Source of the DNA: Bacteroidales bacterium
GTDB lineage: Bacteria > Bacteroidota > Bacteroidia > Bacteroidales > G3-4614
Reading direction: 5' to 3'
Assembly: GCA_017521245.1 (NCBI GenBank)
Contig: JAFXDI010000009.1
Location: 98,065 to 162,064 of the forward strand
DNA length: 64,000 nucleotides
Shown in pieces: positions 18,119 to 27,739 of this stretch. The position numbers and the translations under genes are program-made. A model generated the notes under the pieces. It was not told the origin of the DNA and made no database searches. It saw only the letters and a list, made by a program, of their open reading frames with translations. Each line of letters starts with the position of its first letter. Position 1 is the first letter of the stretch.

Positions 18119-19318
18119 TTACTCGCAAATAACCTTTACAACCTCATTGTTTACTTTAACCATTATCACTCCTTTAAGTGTTGTTGGCAATTGTATTTGA
18201 ACCGAACTACTATTGTAAGTACCAGAAGTTATAACCTTACCTGTTATGTCATAAACCTCAACAGAGTTAATACCATCAGCATTCTCAATATATAGCACCC
18301 CATTTGAAACGTATGCTTTGGTGGTGCTCTTCTCTATGGTGCTCTCCTCAATACCTGTTACGGCATCTTTTAGAATAATTCTTGTAAATGAGTTATTCTC
18401 AAATTTGCATATAGCATCATCACTCATTAATACCCAAACAATGTTGTTGTCGCAAACGATTGAGCGAGCCTCGTGGTAGCCATAACAGTTCCACCACTTA
18501 AAGTCCTTGCCATCATATCGTAACAAGTAGTGCGATGATGTAAACCACACATTACCATCATCATCAATATCACTGCCAAAAAAATGAGCGGCAGGAATAT
18601 TACTATCAGTGTCGTGCCAATAGCGAGTATGATTATGGGTTGAAGTATCGTAGTAGTATATCGCATCCCTAACAGAATACCATATATTGTTGCTCTTATC
18701 AATAGTTATTGACGGAACAAGAGTTGTGCCTTCTATAACACTTTCGCAATATGTATTACCGTTTTTATGACATAAAAGAGTATTGTACTCTCCGTAGATA
18801 AGAATCCATAGATTGTTATTGCTATCAAACTCCATATCCATTATGGTGGGTTGCATAGTTGGAGAGTATGTATCAGGAGTATTATATCCAGCAGGGTATT
18901 CATTATATTGAGGTCCGGTATAATATCCACCAGCCGACACCCATATTGAATCGTTACAATCAAAGGCAAAGGCATATCTCACATAATCATCTTTATAAAC
19001 CCCTTTACGATAATATGTTTTACCATCTTGATAATAGTAAACACCTTTATTCTTTACCGAAAACCATAACTTATTACTTTTGTCAATAGCAATGGAGTGG
19101 ATAACATCTTCTGTGTCAATTCCCAGCTCTCCACACGCATTATATGCTTTATCCTCCTCCTTATTGTACTTTACAATGCCCTTACTCGTTGCTATCCAAA
19201 GGTGTATGCCATCATCAGCAATTCTGTTAAAATAGACTGAGGTATCTAATGACTCTCCTCTTGTTGGCAACAATAAAAGAGTTGATATAATTAATAAAAG
19301 TAAAAATTTTATCTTCAT
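18119..19318 (-). CDS. Secreted beta-propeller protein with T9SS C-terminal sorting domain
   Basis: A 399-residue secreted protein. Residues 1-21 are a signal peptide (KFLLLLIISTLLLLP). Residues about 25-315 hold repeated strands of the two-component-regulator-propeller (Reg_prop) type, such as IHLWIATSKGIVKYN, KLWFSVKNKGVYYY, NNLWILIYG, NIWYSVRDAIYYYD and NVWFTSSHYLLRYD. The last 70 residues (VYDITGKVITSG ... LKGVIMVKVN) match the T9SS type A sorting domain, so the protein should reach the cell surface. Its last 22 residues and 3' flank are duplicated at 12.27 kb. It probably has its own promoter (19340-19370). Ligand or activity is unknown. Confidence 0.8.
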   Translation of the reverse strand: MKIKFLLLLIISTLLLLPTRGESLDTSVYFNRIADDGIHLWIATSKGIVKYNKEEDKAYNACGELGIDTEDVIHSIAIDKSNKLWFSVKNKGVYYYQDGKTYYRKGVYKDDYVRYAFAFDCNDSIWVSAGGYYTGPQYNEYPAGYNTPDTYSPTMQPTIMDMEFDSNNNLWILIYGEYNTLLCHKNGNTYCESVIEGTTLVPSITIDKSNNIWYSVRDAIYYYDTSTHNHTRYWHDTDSNIPAAHFFGSDIDDDGNVWFTSSHYLLRYDGKDFKWWNCYGYHEARSIVCDNNIVWVLMSDDAICKFENNSFTRIILKDAVTGIEESTIEKSTTKAYVSNGVLYIENADGINSVEVYDITGKVITSGTYNSSSVQIQLPTTLKGVIMVKVNNEVVKVICE

Positions 19319-19339
19319 TCTTTTGGGTGTTTATAAATG

Positions 19340-19370
19340 CAAATATAGTTATATTCGGATTAGATTCCAA
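19340..19370 (-). promoter_or_regulatory. Predicted Bacteroidetes-type promoter of the propeller gene
   Basis: On the minus strand, TATATTTG (19347-19340) fits the -7 consensus TAnnTTTG and a TTGG lies 19 bases upstream, near the -33 position. The start codon follows about 20 bases downstream. Confidence 0.45.
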
Positions 19371-19484
19371 TTATATTAAAAAAACAAGAATGAATGTAAA
19401 ACTATTTCTTTGCTAACTTTAAAATTTTTATATTTGCAACACTTAAAATAAATCTTTTGTTTTTCTACATAAAAGAGGTTGTGT

Positions 19485-20840
19485 ATGAGTGTAAATATTC
19501 CACAGAGCAGTAAAAAGCGAGTTGTAATTGTAGGAGGAGGTTTTGGCGGACTATCTCTCGCAAAAAAACTTCGCAATTCAAATTTTCAGGTAGTATTGGT
19601 CGATAAAAATAACTATCATCAATTTCCACCACTCATATATCAAATAGCCTCATCGGGAATTGAGCCAAGCAGTATATCCTTCCCTTTTAGAAAGATATTT
19701 CAACGCCGTAAGGACTTCTATTTCAGAATGGCAGAGGTACGCTCAATATTCCCTGAACATAAAATAGTACAAACCTCAATAGGTAAAATATCGTACGATT
19801 ATCTTGTGTTAGCAGCCGGAACAACAACAAACTTTTTCGGGAATAAATCTATCGAGGAGAATGCAATCCCCATGAAAAATGTAAGCGAGGCAATGGGATT
19901 GCAGAATGCCATATTATCAAACTTTGAAAGAGCATTAACCTGTTCAAATGAGGTTGAACGACAAGAACTCCTCAACATCGTGATTGTTGGAGGAGGAGCA
20001 ACAGGCGTTGAGATAGCAGGAGCATTATCGGAGATGAAAAATTTTGTAGTTCCAAAAGATTACCCTGATTTGCCTAAAAGTCTTGTAAATATCTATCTGA
20101 TTGAGGCAGGAGAGCGACTATTATCATCAATGAGTCGCGAGAGTTCATTAAGTGTCGAAGACTTTCTGCGAAGAATGGGAGTGAATGTGTTGCTCAACAA
20201 AATGGTAACAGAGTTTAAAGAGAATAAGGTCTATTTAAAAGACGGTAGCACAATAGCAACACGCACCTTTATATGGGTGAGTGGAGTGGCAGGGGTTAAA
20301 ATAGACAATATGCCTAAGGAGTCTATTGGCAGAGGCAACAGAATAGAGGTTGATGCCTATAACCAAGTAAAGGGTATGAGCAATGTCTTTTGTATAGGCG
20401 ACCAGTCCCTTATGCTTGAGGGTGACGAAAATTGGACGGGAGGGCATCCTCAGTTGGCACAAGTAGCAATACAGCAGGGCAGTTTATTAGCCGCAAACCT
20501 CAAAAGAATGGAGGAGGGTAAGGCACTTAAACCATTTAAATATAAAAATTTAGGCACTATGGCAACCGTAGGGCGTAATCGTGCAGTTGCCGAGTTTAAG
20601 AAAATTAAAATGGCAGGTTTTGTAGCATGGGTAATGTGGTTGATAGTACATCTTCGCTCAATATTAGGAGTCAGAAATAAGATAATAGTATTCTACAATT
20701 GGGCAATAAACTATTTCACATACGGGCAGTCGCTTCGCCTAATTCTCTATCCCAAAAAAGCAAAAGAGGTAATGGACAGAGAGGAGCGTTTGGCTTCGTT
20801 ACATTGGGGCGAGGATTTAAAAACTTTGCCCAAGGATTAA
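19485..20840 (+). CDS. ndh: Type II NADH:quinone oxidoreductase (NDH-2)
   Basis: A single-subunit FAD enzyme that passes electrons from NADH to menaquinone without pumping protons, at the inner face of the membrane. Two dinucleotide folds are clear: VVIVGGGFGGLSLAKKL for FAD near the N-terminus and IVIVGGGATGVEIAGAL for NADH (about residues 167-183). FCIGDQSLM is the third FAD contact. The ATG at 19485 is preferred to an in-frame TTG two codons upstream (19479). The length is 451 residues; the C-terminal 60 residues include an amphipathic/hydrophobic stretch (GFVAWVMWLIVHLRSILG) likely to anchor it. Confidence 0.92.
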   Translation: MSVNIPQSSKKRVVIVGGGFGGLSLAKKLRNSNFQVVLVDKNNYHQFPPLIYQIASSGIEPSSISFPFRKIFQRRKDFYFRMAEVRSIFPEHKIVQTSIGKISYDYLVLAAGTTTNFFGNKSIEENAIPMKNVSEAMGLQNAILSNFERALTCSNEVERQELLNIVIVGGGATGVEIAGALSEMKNFVVPKDYPDLPKSLVNIYLIEAGERLLSSMSRESSLSVEDFLRRMGVNVLLNKMVTEFKENKVYLKDGSTIATRTFIWVSGVAGVKIDNMPKESIGRGNRIEVDAYNQVKGMSNVFCIGDQSLMLEGDENWTGGHPQLAQVAIQQGSLLAANLKRMEEGKALKPFKYKNLGTMATVGRNRAVAEFKKIKMAGFVAWVMWLIVHLRSILGVRNKIIVFYNWAINYFTYGQSLRLILYPKKAKEVMDREERLASLHWGEDLKTLPKD

Positions 20841-20914
20841 ACCTTGTAGTTAAAATAGTGTTAAATACTATATTTTTAACCATTTATAATAGGTGTAATT
20901 CCGCAAAAAATAAC

Positions 20915-20922
20915 TACCTTTG
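20915..20922 (+). promoter_or_regulatory. Predicted -7 box of the metK transcript
   Basis: TACCTTTG fits the Bacteroidetes -7 consensus TAnnTTTG and is followed by GC; no good -33 TTTG is present. It lies about 60 bases before the riboswitch-like element. Confidence 0.45.
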
Positions 20923-20979
20923 CAGAAAATAGACAAAAGGGTGAAGGTTTGCCCTTTTGTTTTGTAAAATTTATGTATA

Positions 20980-21058
20980 ACGTGGAGAGATTTGACTGCT
21001 TGCAACCACTCGAAAAAATGCTAAAAATATTTATTGCTGCAAGACCGAAAATCTCCCA
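20980..21058 (+). promoter_or_regulatory. SAM-II-like riboswitch in the metK leader
   Basis: Directly before metK, the order of conserved blocks matches what I recall of the SAM-II (metA) consensus: a short P1 stem (GTGG 20982-20985 with CCAC 21006-21009), a loop with GATTTG (20989-20994) and GCTTGC (20998-21003), then an A-rich stretch and GCTAAAA (21020-21026). Two further inverted repeats could form a competing fold: CTTGCA (20999-21004) with TGCAAG (21038-21043), inside GAGATTT (20987-20993) with AAATCTC (21049-21055). These reuse the P1 loop, giving a plausible on/off switch just ahead of the start codon. SAM binding would be expected to repress metK. Confidence 0.75.
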
Positions 21059-21076
21059 ATTAAATCAATAAAAATA

Positions 21077-22360
21077 ATGGGTTATCTATTTACATCAGAA
21101 TCGGTATCAGAGGGACATCCCGATAAGGTAGCAGATCAAATATCAGACGCACTTCTTGACGAATTTTTGGCTCAAGATAAAAATTCAAAAGTAGCATGTG
21201 AAACATTAGTAACAACAGGTCAGGTTGTTATAGCAGGAGAGGTAAAATCAAATGCTTATATCGACTTGATGGATGTCGCACGCCGAGTTATAAACCGCAT
21301 AGGATACACCAAGAGTGAGTATAACTTTGATGGAGATTCATGTGGAGTATTCTCTGCAATACACGAGCAGAGTGCAGATATAAACAGAGGAGTAGAACGC
21401 AATAGCGACATAGAGCAAGGAGCAGGAGACCAAGGAATGATGTTTGGTTATGCAAGTAACGAAACCGATAACTATATGCCCCTATCGTTAGACCTGTCAC
21501 ACAAATTGTTGATTGAACTTGCTGCAATACGCCGTGAGGGGAAAGAGATGAGATATCTTCGCCCCGATGCAAAGAGTCAAGTAACAATTGAGTACGACGA
21601 TAACAACACCCCATTGCGAATAGATACAATAGTAGTATCAACACAGCACGATGAGTTTGTAAAACCGGGGCAAACCATCACACAAGAGCAAGCCGATACT
21701 GAAATGTTGGCACAAATCCGCAAAGATGTTGCCGAAATATTAATACCTCGAGTAGTAGCAACCTTGCCCGAGCGAGTAAAACTATTGTTCAAAGATGATT
21801 ATAAACTGTATGTAAATCCCACAGGAAAATTTGTAATTGGAGGTCCTCACGGAGATACAGGTTTAACTGGTCGTAAAATAATTGTTGATACCTACGGTGG
21901 TAAAGGAGCGCACGGAGGAGGAGCATTCTCAGGTAAAGATCCCTCAAAAGTTGACCGTTCGGCAGCATACGCAGCACGTCACATAGCAAAAAACCTTGTT
22001 GCGGCAGGAGTAGCCGATGAAGCATTAATACAACTATCCTATGCCATAGGAGTAGCTGAGCCGATAAGCGTATATGTAAATACATACGGAACAGCAAAGA
22101 GTGGTTTAAAAGACTCTGAAATTGCGGCAAAAGTAAAAGAGATATTTGACCTTCGCCCATACGCAATAGAGGAGCGATTGAAATTGAGAAACCCCATATA
22201 CGAAGAGACAGCAGCATACGGACACATGGGACGAGAGCCAAAGACCGTAGTCAAAAGATTTACCTCTCGCTATACACAAGAGATAGTACAAGAGGTAGAA
22301 CTCTTCACATGGGAAAAACTCGATTACGTAGATAAAATCAAAGAGCAATTTAATCTATAA
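21077..22360 (+). CDS. metK: S-adenosylmethionine synthase
   Basis: Makes SAM from methionine and ATP (cytosol). The 427 residues are of the Bacteroidetes size and carry [24 protein letters not shown] (split here as the N-terminal [11 protein letters not shown] block), [12 protein letters not shown] (about residues 115-126) and [19 protein letters not shown] (about 276-294, the phosphate loop). The long A/T-rich leader carries a SAM-II-like element, which would tie expression to the product of the enzyme. The antiporter gene begins 29 bases downstream. Confidence 0.96.
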   Translation: MGYLFTSESVSEGHPDKVADQISDALLDEFLAQDKNSKVACETLVTTGQVVIAGEVKSNAYIDLMDVARRVINRIGYTKSEYNFDGDSCGVFSAIHEQSADINRGVERNSDIEQGAGDQGMMFGYASNETDNYMPLSLDLSHKLLIELAAIRREGKEMRYLRPDAKSQVTIEYDDNNTPLRIDTIVVSTQHDEFVKPGQTITQEQADTEMLAQIRKDVAEILIPRVVATLPERVKLLFKDDYKLYVNPTGKFVIGGPHGDTGLTGRKIIVDTYGGKGAHGGGAFSGKDPSKVDRSAAYAARHIAKNLVAAGVADEALIQLSYAIGVAEPISVYVNTYGTAKSGLKDSEIAAKVKEIFDLRPYAIEERLKLRNPIYEETAAYGHMGREPKTVVKRFTSRYTQEIVQEVELFTWEKLDYVDKIKEQFNL

Positions 22361-22389
22361 GGCAACACCCTGTTTTTGAGGGAAAGTAT

Positions 22390-24534
22390 ATGGATTGGAG
22401 TTTTATAACATCACAATTACCGTTAACAAACTCGGCACTAATATTTTTTATAGTGTTGACCATAATTCTTTTTGCCCCAATTATATTAGACCGCTTACAC
22501 ATTCCACACATAATAGGACTAATATTCTCGGGAATGGTAATAGGTCCGCACGGATTTAATCTGCTCGAGTACGATGCAAGTTTCGAGATTTTTGGTAATG
22601 TAGGACTACTCTATTTAATGTTTCTTGTAGGGTTGGAGATGAGTATCTCCGACTTTAATAAGAACAAGAAACGGGGTATAAGTTATGGAATAATAACCTT
22701 TCTGATACCACTGCTTTCGGGTTTGGCAGTATCGCACTATATACTGGGTTTGAACTGGATAGCATCAACATTGCTGTCAACCATATATGCTTCGCACACA
22801 TTAATATCGTTCCCCATTGTAACCCGATATGGAGTAGCAAAATCCCGCTCTGTTTCAATAGCCATTGCAGGAACAGTAATTGCAGTTATAGTTGCATTGA
22901 CAACAATGGCGGTGATAATAGGAATAGCCGAAGGTGGAGTAGGAGCCTTATATTGGATAAAGTTTGCAGCAGGAGTGATAATCTATGGAGCAGCCATAAT
23001 ATACATCTATCCTCGTCTTACACGTTGGTTTTTTAAGAAGTACAACGATAACGTATCTCAATTTATCTTTATCCTGTCGTTGGTTTTTGCTGCGGCATAT
23101 CTTGCCCAATTGGTAGGCTTGGTAGGAATAATAGGAGCATTCTTCGCAGGAATTATCCTAACTCGTTACATACCTGCTGTATCGCCCTTGATGAATAGGT
23201 TAGAGTTTGTAGGAAACGCACTCTTTATCCCCTACTTTTTGATAGGAGTAGGAATGATGATAAACCTGCGAGGATTTACCTCATGGCATAGTATATGGGT
23301 AGCACTACTTATGACGGCAGTAGCCATAATATCAAAGTGGGTGGCGGCATATATAATGCAAAAAATCTTCCGATTGAACTCTTCCGAAGGTCGTATGCTA
23401 TTCGGACTGAGCAGTGCAAAAGCGGCGGCAACATTGGCAGTAGTTCTTATAGGATATGAGATGCAACTCTTTGATGCCTCAATACTCAATGGAGCAATTT
23501 TGATGATATTAATCTCATGCACAATAAGTGCGTTGTTCACTGAACGTGCGGCAAAAGAGATAGCACTATCATCAATGAGCGAGGAGGAGAATCCCCAAAC
23601 CGAGAAACTGCCACAAAAGATATTGGTCTCAGTCTCAAATCCCATGACGGCAGACCTCTTGGTAAATATGGCAATGGTGATGAAGAATCCAAAAGTAAAG
23701 CAACCGCTATACTTCTTGAATGTGGTAAATGAGGCACGTCACGACAATCCTGCATCGGCCAAAATATCAAACAATCTGCTCACTCACGCATCAAAGATAG
23801 CGGCGGCAGCCGACATTCAGGTAGAGACAATCACCCGTTTCTCAATGAACGTAGCAAGTGGAATAGTTCATACCATGAAAGAGAAAGGCATATCAGAGTT
23901 GCTTATAGGTATTCACCATAAGGCAAACATAGCCGACTCATTCTTTGGCTCAACAACCGAGGCAATACTTAAAGGAACAAACAAAACAGTACTTATTGCA
24001 AAGAGTATAATACCAACAAATACCCTTACCCGAATAATAGTATATATACCCGAGAAAGCCGAATACGAAACAGGATTTGGAACGTGGGTAAGCCGAGTAG
24101 CAAACATGGCAACCCAATTGGGATGCAAAACCATATTCTATGGTCATCACGATACCTTAGGGCAGATAAAGGGCAGACTAATACGCAAAAAACAGAACAT
24201 CCGTGCTGAGTATCATATAATGGATAAGTGGAACGATATATTAATGCTGACGGGAGTTGTCTTAGAGGACGACCTCTTTATCGTTGTATCGGCACGACAA
24301 GCATCGGTATCATACTCGCCCAACTTAGACAAATTGCCATCGTTCCTGTCAAAATATTTTGCCAATAATAACTTGGTAATATTGTACCCCGAGCAGTTTG
24401 GAGAGGTGGGGGATGTTACATACTTTAGTGATCCATTGTCAATATCGGTGCATCAAAACCACGCCTATACAAATCGTATAAAGAAATATTTGACCTCACT
24501 CTTTAAGTCCTCTCGAGCAGGAGAGTTACAATAA
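22390..24534 (+). CDS. CPA2-type cation:proton antiporter with UspA-like C-terminus
   Basis: A 714-residue inner-membrane antiporter of the KefB/NapA (CPA2) family. About 12 hydrophobic helices span residues 10-390, including IGLIFSGMVIGPHGF, LYLMFLVGLEMS and IIGAFFAGIILTRYIP. Residues about 410-550 and 560-700 resemble tandem universal-stress-protein-like domains, common on Bacteroidetes members and possibly nucleotide sensors. It would exchange Na+ or K+ for protons; the ion cannot be read from the sequence. A small hairpin (CCCT/AGGG, 22373-22387) lies before the start. The T9SS protease gene follows after 10 bases. Confidence 0.88.
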   Translation: MDWSFITSQLPLTNSALIFFIVLTIILFAPIILDRLHIPHIIGLIFSGMVIGPHGFNLLEYDASFEIFGNVGLLYLMFLVGLEMSISDFNKNKKRGISYGIITFLIPLLSGLAVSHYILGLNWIASTLLSTIYASHTLISFPIVTRYGVAKSRSVSIAIAGTVIAVIVALTTMAVIIGIAEGGVGALYWIKFAAGVIIYGAAIIYIYPRLTRWFFKKYNDNVSQFIFILSLVFAAAYLAQLVGLVGIIGAFFAGIILTRYIPAVSPLMNRLEFVGNALFIPYFLIGVGMMINLRGFTSWHSIWVALLMTAVAIISKWVAAYIMQKIFRLNSSEGRMLFGLSSAKAAATLAVVLIGYEMQLFDASILNGAILMILISCTISALFTERAAKEIALSSMSEEENPQTEKLPQKILVSVSNPMTADLLVNMAMVMKNPKVKQPLYFLNVVNEARHDNPASAKISNNLLTHASKIAAAADIQVETITRFSMNVASGIVHTMKEKGISELLIGIHHKANIADSFFGSTTEAILKGTNKTVLIAKSIIPTNTLTRIIVYIPEKAEYETGFGTWVSRVANMATQLGCKTIFYGHHDTLGQIKGRLIRKKQNIRAEYHIMDKWNDILMLTGVVLEDDLFIVVSARQASVSYSPNLDKLPSFLSKYFANNNLVILYPEQFGEVGDVTYFSDPLSISVHQNHAYTNRIKKYLTSLFKSSRAGELQ

Positions 24535-24544
24535 AACAGATACT

Positions 24545-27500
24545 ATGAAAAGAGGCGTTATAGTCATACTCCTTCTCTATTTACTAATAAATACCCTCCC
24601 CATATCGGCACAAACAGGGTACGGAGGAACACCTCCGAGTTGGAATATCCCAAAATCAAAACTAAAATCACAAGAGGAGTTAAAAACAAATATAATATCC
24701 AATCCCTTCACCATTGAGCAACTCTTAGAAGATGAACTACTGAGCCAAGACCTGCCCGAAAGAGTAGGAATAAATCTTGCCACCCAACTATCACTAATTG
24801 AAGATGGCGAGTGGAGCAACATAGGGGGTGGCGAGAGAATATGCAGGCTAAAGATTGCATCACCCAAAGCAACGGCAATATCGGTATATTACACAAAGTT
24901 TAAGATACCTCAAGGGGCAAAACTCTATATATATAACGCTGACCATACCCACTTGTTAGGAGCATATACCTCACAGACCAACCCCACAGGAGGCGAGTTT
25001 GTAACCGAGTTTGTAGCCGGAGACAATCTGATATTTGAGTATGTTCCATCAACATCACAAACAGAAGCACCGCAGATTGATATTGAAAAAATATGCTACG
25101 GATATAAAAACTTAAAGGTCTCAACCTCAGAGTTAATAAGCTGTATGGTTGATATTATGTGTAGCGAGGGAGATATGTGGCAAAAAGAGAAAGACGGAGT
25201 AATAAAGATGGTAACTCCCATAGGAAACTACACATACCTATGCTCGGCAACATTTTTGAATAACACCTCAGAAGACTTTACCCCATACATATACACCGCC
25301 TTTCACTGTTTAGAGGGAGACGGAAAGGTGGCCTCCGAGACAGAATTACAGCAGACACTCTTCTATTTTAACTATGAGGCAACAGAGTGCGGGAGCAGCG
25401 AAGTAAAAGAGACAAAGGCATTAACAGGTTGTCACTTTTTAGAGGGAAAGAGTTTAAATAGTCGTGAAGGATTAGACCAAGCACTGCTATTGTTACGTTC
25501 CAGCCTTCCCACATCATTAACTCCCTATTTTAACGGATGGGATAGGGGAGTTACACCACCTAAGTCGGGAGTATCTATTCATCATCCAAAGGGAGCGGTT
25601 AAGAAAATATCAACATATATCTCGCCGGCAGTTAGTGACACTTGGCCAAGCATAGGAACAGGAGAGGGCGTAAACGGTTACTGGACAGTTGAATTTACAT
25701 CCACAGCAAACGGATTTTCGGCAACCGAAGGAGGCTCATCAGGCTCACCCCTATTCAATCAGAACAAATTGGTAGTAGGCTCATTAACAGGCGGAAACTC
25801 TTCGTGTTCGCACCCCACAGGCTCAAACTATTATGGCAAGTTACAACGTTTCTGGAAATACATATCCCCCTATCTTGATCCAACCAATAGCGGAGCATTA
25901 ACACTAAATGGTATTCGCAAAGGCGAAATAGTACCTGCACCAAGAGCATTAAACGCAAAACTTGTCAATGATGCAACAAAAGTAGAACTTACGTGGTTAC
26001 CATTAGAAGAACAACCCTCAAACTATATAGTATATCGTAATGGCGAGATAATTGGGCACCCCACCTCAAATAGTTTTGTCGATGAGGGAGTCTATACAGG
26101 CAAGCACACCTATCAAGTGTCGGCATACTATTCTGATAGTGATTATGAGACAGCCAAAAGCAATCAAACTATCATAGCAAAGCATCCGGTAGTAACCCCC
26201 AATATAAGCAATGTAGAACGAATATCAGAAGATGATTTAGTATTAGACTGGACAATACCTCAAAGTGAACAAACAATATTCTGGGGCAATAAAAGAGCGG
26301 TGCGAAAATTAACCTTTAAGACCTCGCCCCCGCTATATTTAGGGCAAATGTGGAGTGAGTCTGACCTCTCGGGAATGGATGGTTATGTAATTAAACGAAT
26401 TAAAACAAATTGCTTTCCTGATGTAAATTACACCCTTTATATCAGGCAAGGAGCAAACATATATACACAGCAACTCTCACCCTCAGCAACAGAAAATGAG
26501 ACAGAGATAACACTTGACAAAGAGTTTGTTATAAATAGCAAAGAGCCACTCTATTGCATGTTAAGAGTAAACTCTGGCTCGGGATATCTGATAATGACAG
26601 ACGGAGATAATATAGTAGAGGGAAAAGGAAATGTAGTATCTATAAATGGCTATGATTGGCAGAGTGCCGACACAAAAGGGAACATCTCCATAAAAGCAGT
26701 CATCTCTCCACCCTCAGCAACGTTTAAGGGGGTAGAAGATGTATCTGACTTCAACCATATCGAGGTATATTCATCACAGCCCGTAACCTTTATTCCGCCC
26801 AAAGAGTATAACCTATATCGCAATAATGAGTTGGTAGCAACACTATCGGGAAAGGTCGCAAAATATACTGACCAGAACCTTATACAGGGTAAAAACTATG
26901 AGTATAAATTAGAGGCGGTATATACCGATGGAGAGAAACTTATAAGTAGACCCTATAATTTTTATTTAAGCGACAAGAGTTACACCGCACAAATAGAGGA
27001 GTTGATGGCAAATGGAGAGATACTTGCCCCCTCAATGCGTAACCAATACAACTATGCAGTCACATGTTCAAACGATTTTGTAGATATAGAGGTTGTTGCT
27101 AAGAACAACGGAACAGTTATTATAGCAGGCGATGAGCAATCGCGTTATATAACAGATATATTGCCGGGCGGAAAATATACCGTTCCAATAACAATAATAT
27201 CTGAGAGCAATGAGAGTCGTGCAGAGTATCAACTAAATATATATAAGTTACCCCACGATGTAATCATAAAACGTTGGGATGATGTACTCGCAATAGTAAA
27301 TAACCCCGAGAACAACGGAGCCTTAAATTTTGTTGAATATGAGTGGTATATGAATGGCGAGAGGTTGCCCTATACAACACCCTATATATCACTGCCCAAA
27401 ACAGCCAATGCCCAAGATCAGTTCTCGGTAAAGGTAAAAACAGAGGAGGGAATAGAGTTGGAAAGTTGTGAAATGAGTTTTGAACCAGCAGGAAGCAATC

Positions 27501-27733
27501 TAATCCTATATCCTGCAATCGTAGAGCAGGGCGGAAGCGTGACAATAAACATAACAACCCCTGAGCCATGCAATATAACCAGTACCCTTACAAATAGCAC
27601 AGGACAAGTGCAACCGCTTACATTAAAAGCAGGAGATAATGTAATAGAGGCACCCCGAACATCGGGAACCTATATAGTTAATATCCAGCTCTCAAATGGA
27701 GTGAATAAGAGTCTTAAATTTATGGTAAAATAG
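24545..27733 (+). CDS. T9SS-exported lysyl-endopeptidase-like serine protease
   Basis: A 1,062-residue secreted protein. Residues 1-22 are a signal peptide (ending SAQ). Residues about 200-450 form a trypsin-fold protease like Achromobacter protease I: the catalytic trio is placed at His254 (TAFHCLEG), Asp311 (GLDQALLL) and Ser399 (GGSSGSP), with Cys pairs around it. Fibronectin-III-like and other beta modules fill about 465-990, and the last 75 residues are a T9SS type A sorting domain (ending SLKFMVK). It likely degrades host or dietary protein at the cell surface. The beta-barrel gene follows 6 bases later, suggesting co-expression. Confidence 0.85.
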   Translation: MKRGVIVILLLYLLINTLPISAQTGYGGTPPSWNIPKSKLKSQEELKTNIISNPFTIEQLLEDELLSQDLPERVGINLATQLSLIEDGEWSNIGGGERICRLKIASPKATAISVYYTKFKIPQGAKLYIYNADHTHLLGAYTSQTNPTGGEFVTEFVAGDNLIFEYVPSTSQTEAPQIDIEKICYGYKNLKVSTSELISCMVDIMCSEGDMWQKEKDGVIKMVTPIGNYTYLCSATFLNNTSEDFTPYIYTAFHCLEGDGKVASETELQQTLFYFNYEATECGSSEVKETKALTGCHFLEGKSLNSREGLDQALLLLRSSLPTSLTPYFNGWDRGVTPPKSGVSIHHPKGAVKKISTYISPAVSDTWPSIGTGEGVNGYWTVEFTSTANGFSATEGGSSGSPLFNQNKLVVGSLTGGNSSCSHPTGSNYYGKLQRFWKYISPYLDPTNSGALTLNGIRKGEIVPAPRALNAKLVNDATKVELTWLPLEEQPSNYIVYRNGEIIGHPTSNSFVDEGVYTGKHTYQVSAYYSDSDYETAKSNQTIIAKHPVVTPNISNVERISEDDLVLDWTIPQSEQTIFWGNKRAVRKLTFKTSPPLYLGQMWSESDLSGMDGYVIKRIKTNCFPDVNYTLYIRQGANIYTQQLSPSATENETEITLDKEFVINSKEPLYCMLRVNSGSGYLIMTDGDNIVEGKGNVVSINGYDWQSADTKGNISIKAVISPPSATFKGVEDVSDFNHIEVYSSQPVTFIPPKEYNLYRNNELVATLSGKVAKYTDQNLIQGKNYEYKLEAVYTDGEKLISRPYNFYLSDKSYTAQIEELMANGEILAPSMRNQYNYAVTCSNDFVDIEVVAKNNGTVIIAGDEQSRYITDILPGGKYTVPITIISESNESRAEYQLNIYKLPHDVIIKRWDDVLAIVNNPENNGALNFVEYEWYMNGERLPYTTPYISLPKTANAQDQFSVKVKTEEGIELESCEMSFEPAGSNLILYPAIVEQGGSVTINITTPEPCNITSTLTNSTGQVQPLTLKAGDNVIEAPRTSGTYIVNIQLSNGVNKSLKFMVK

Positions 27734-27739
27734 CAATTT

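Noticed and set aside
22373..22387. Small CCCT/AGGG hairpin before the antiporter gene as a terminator of metK
   Set aside because: The stem has only four strong pairs and no T run after it; the genes may be co-transcribed.
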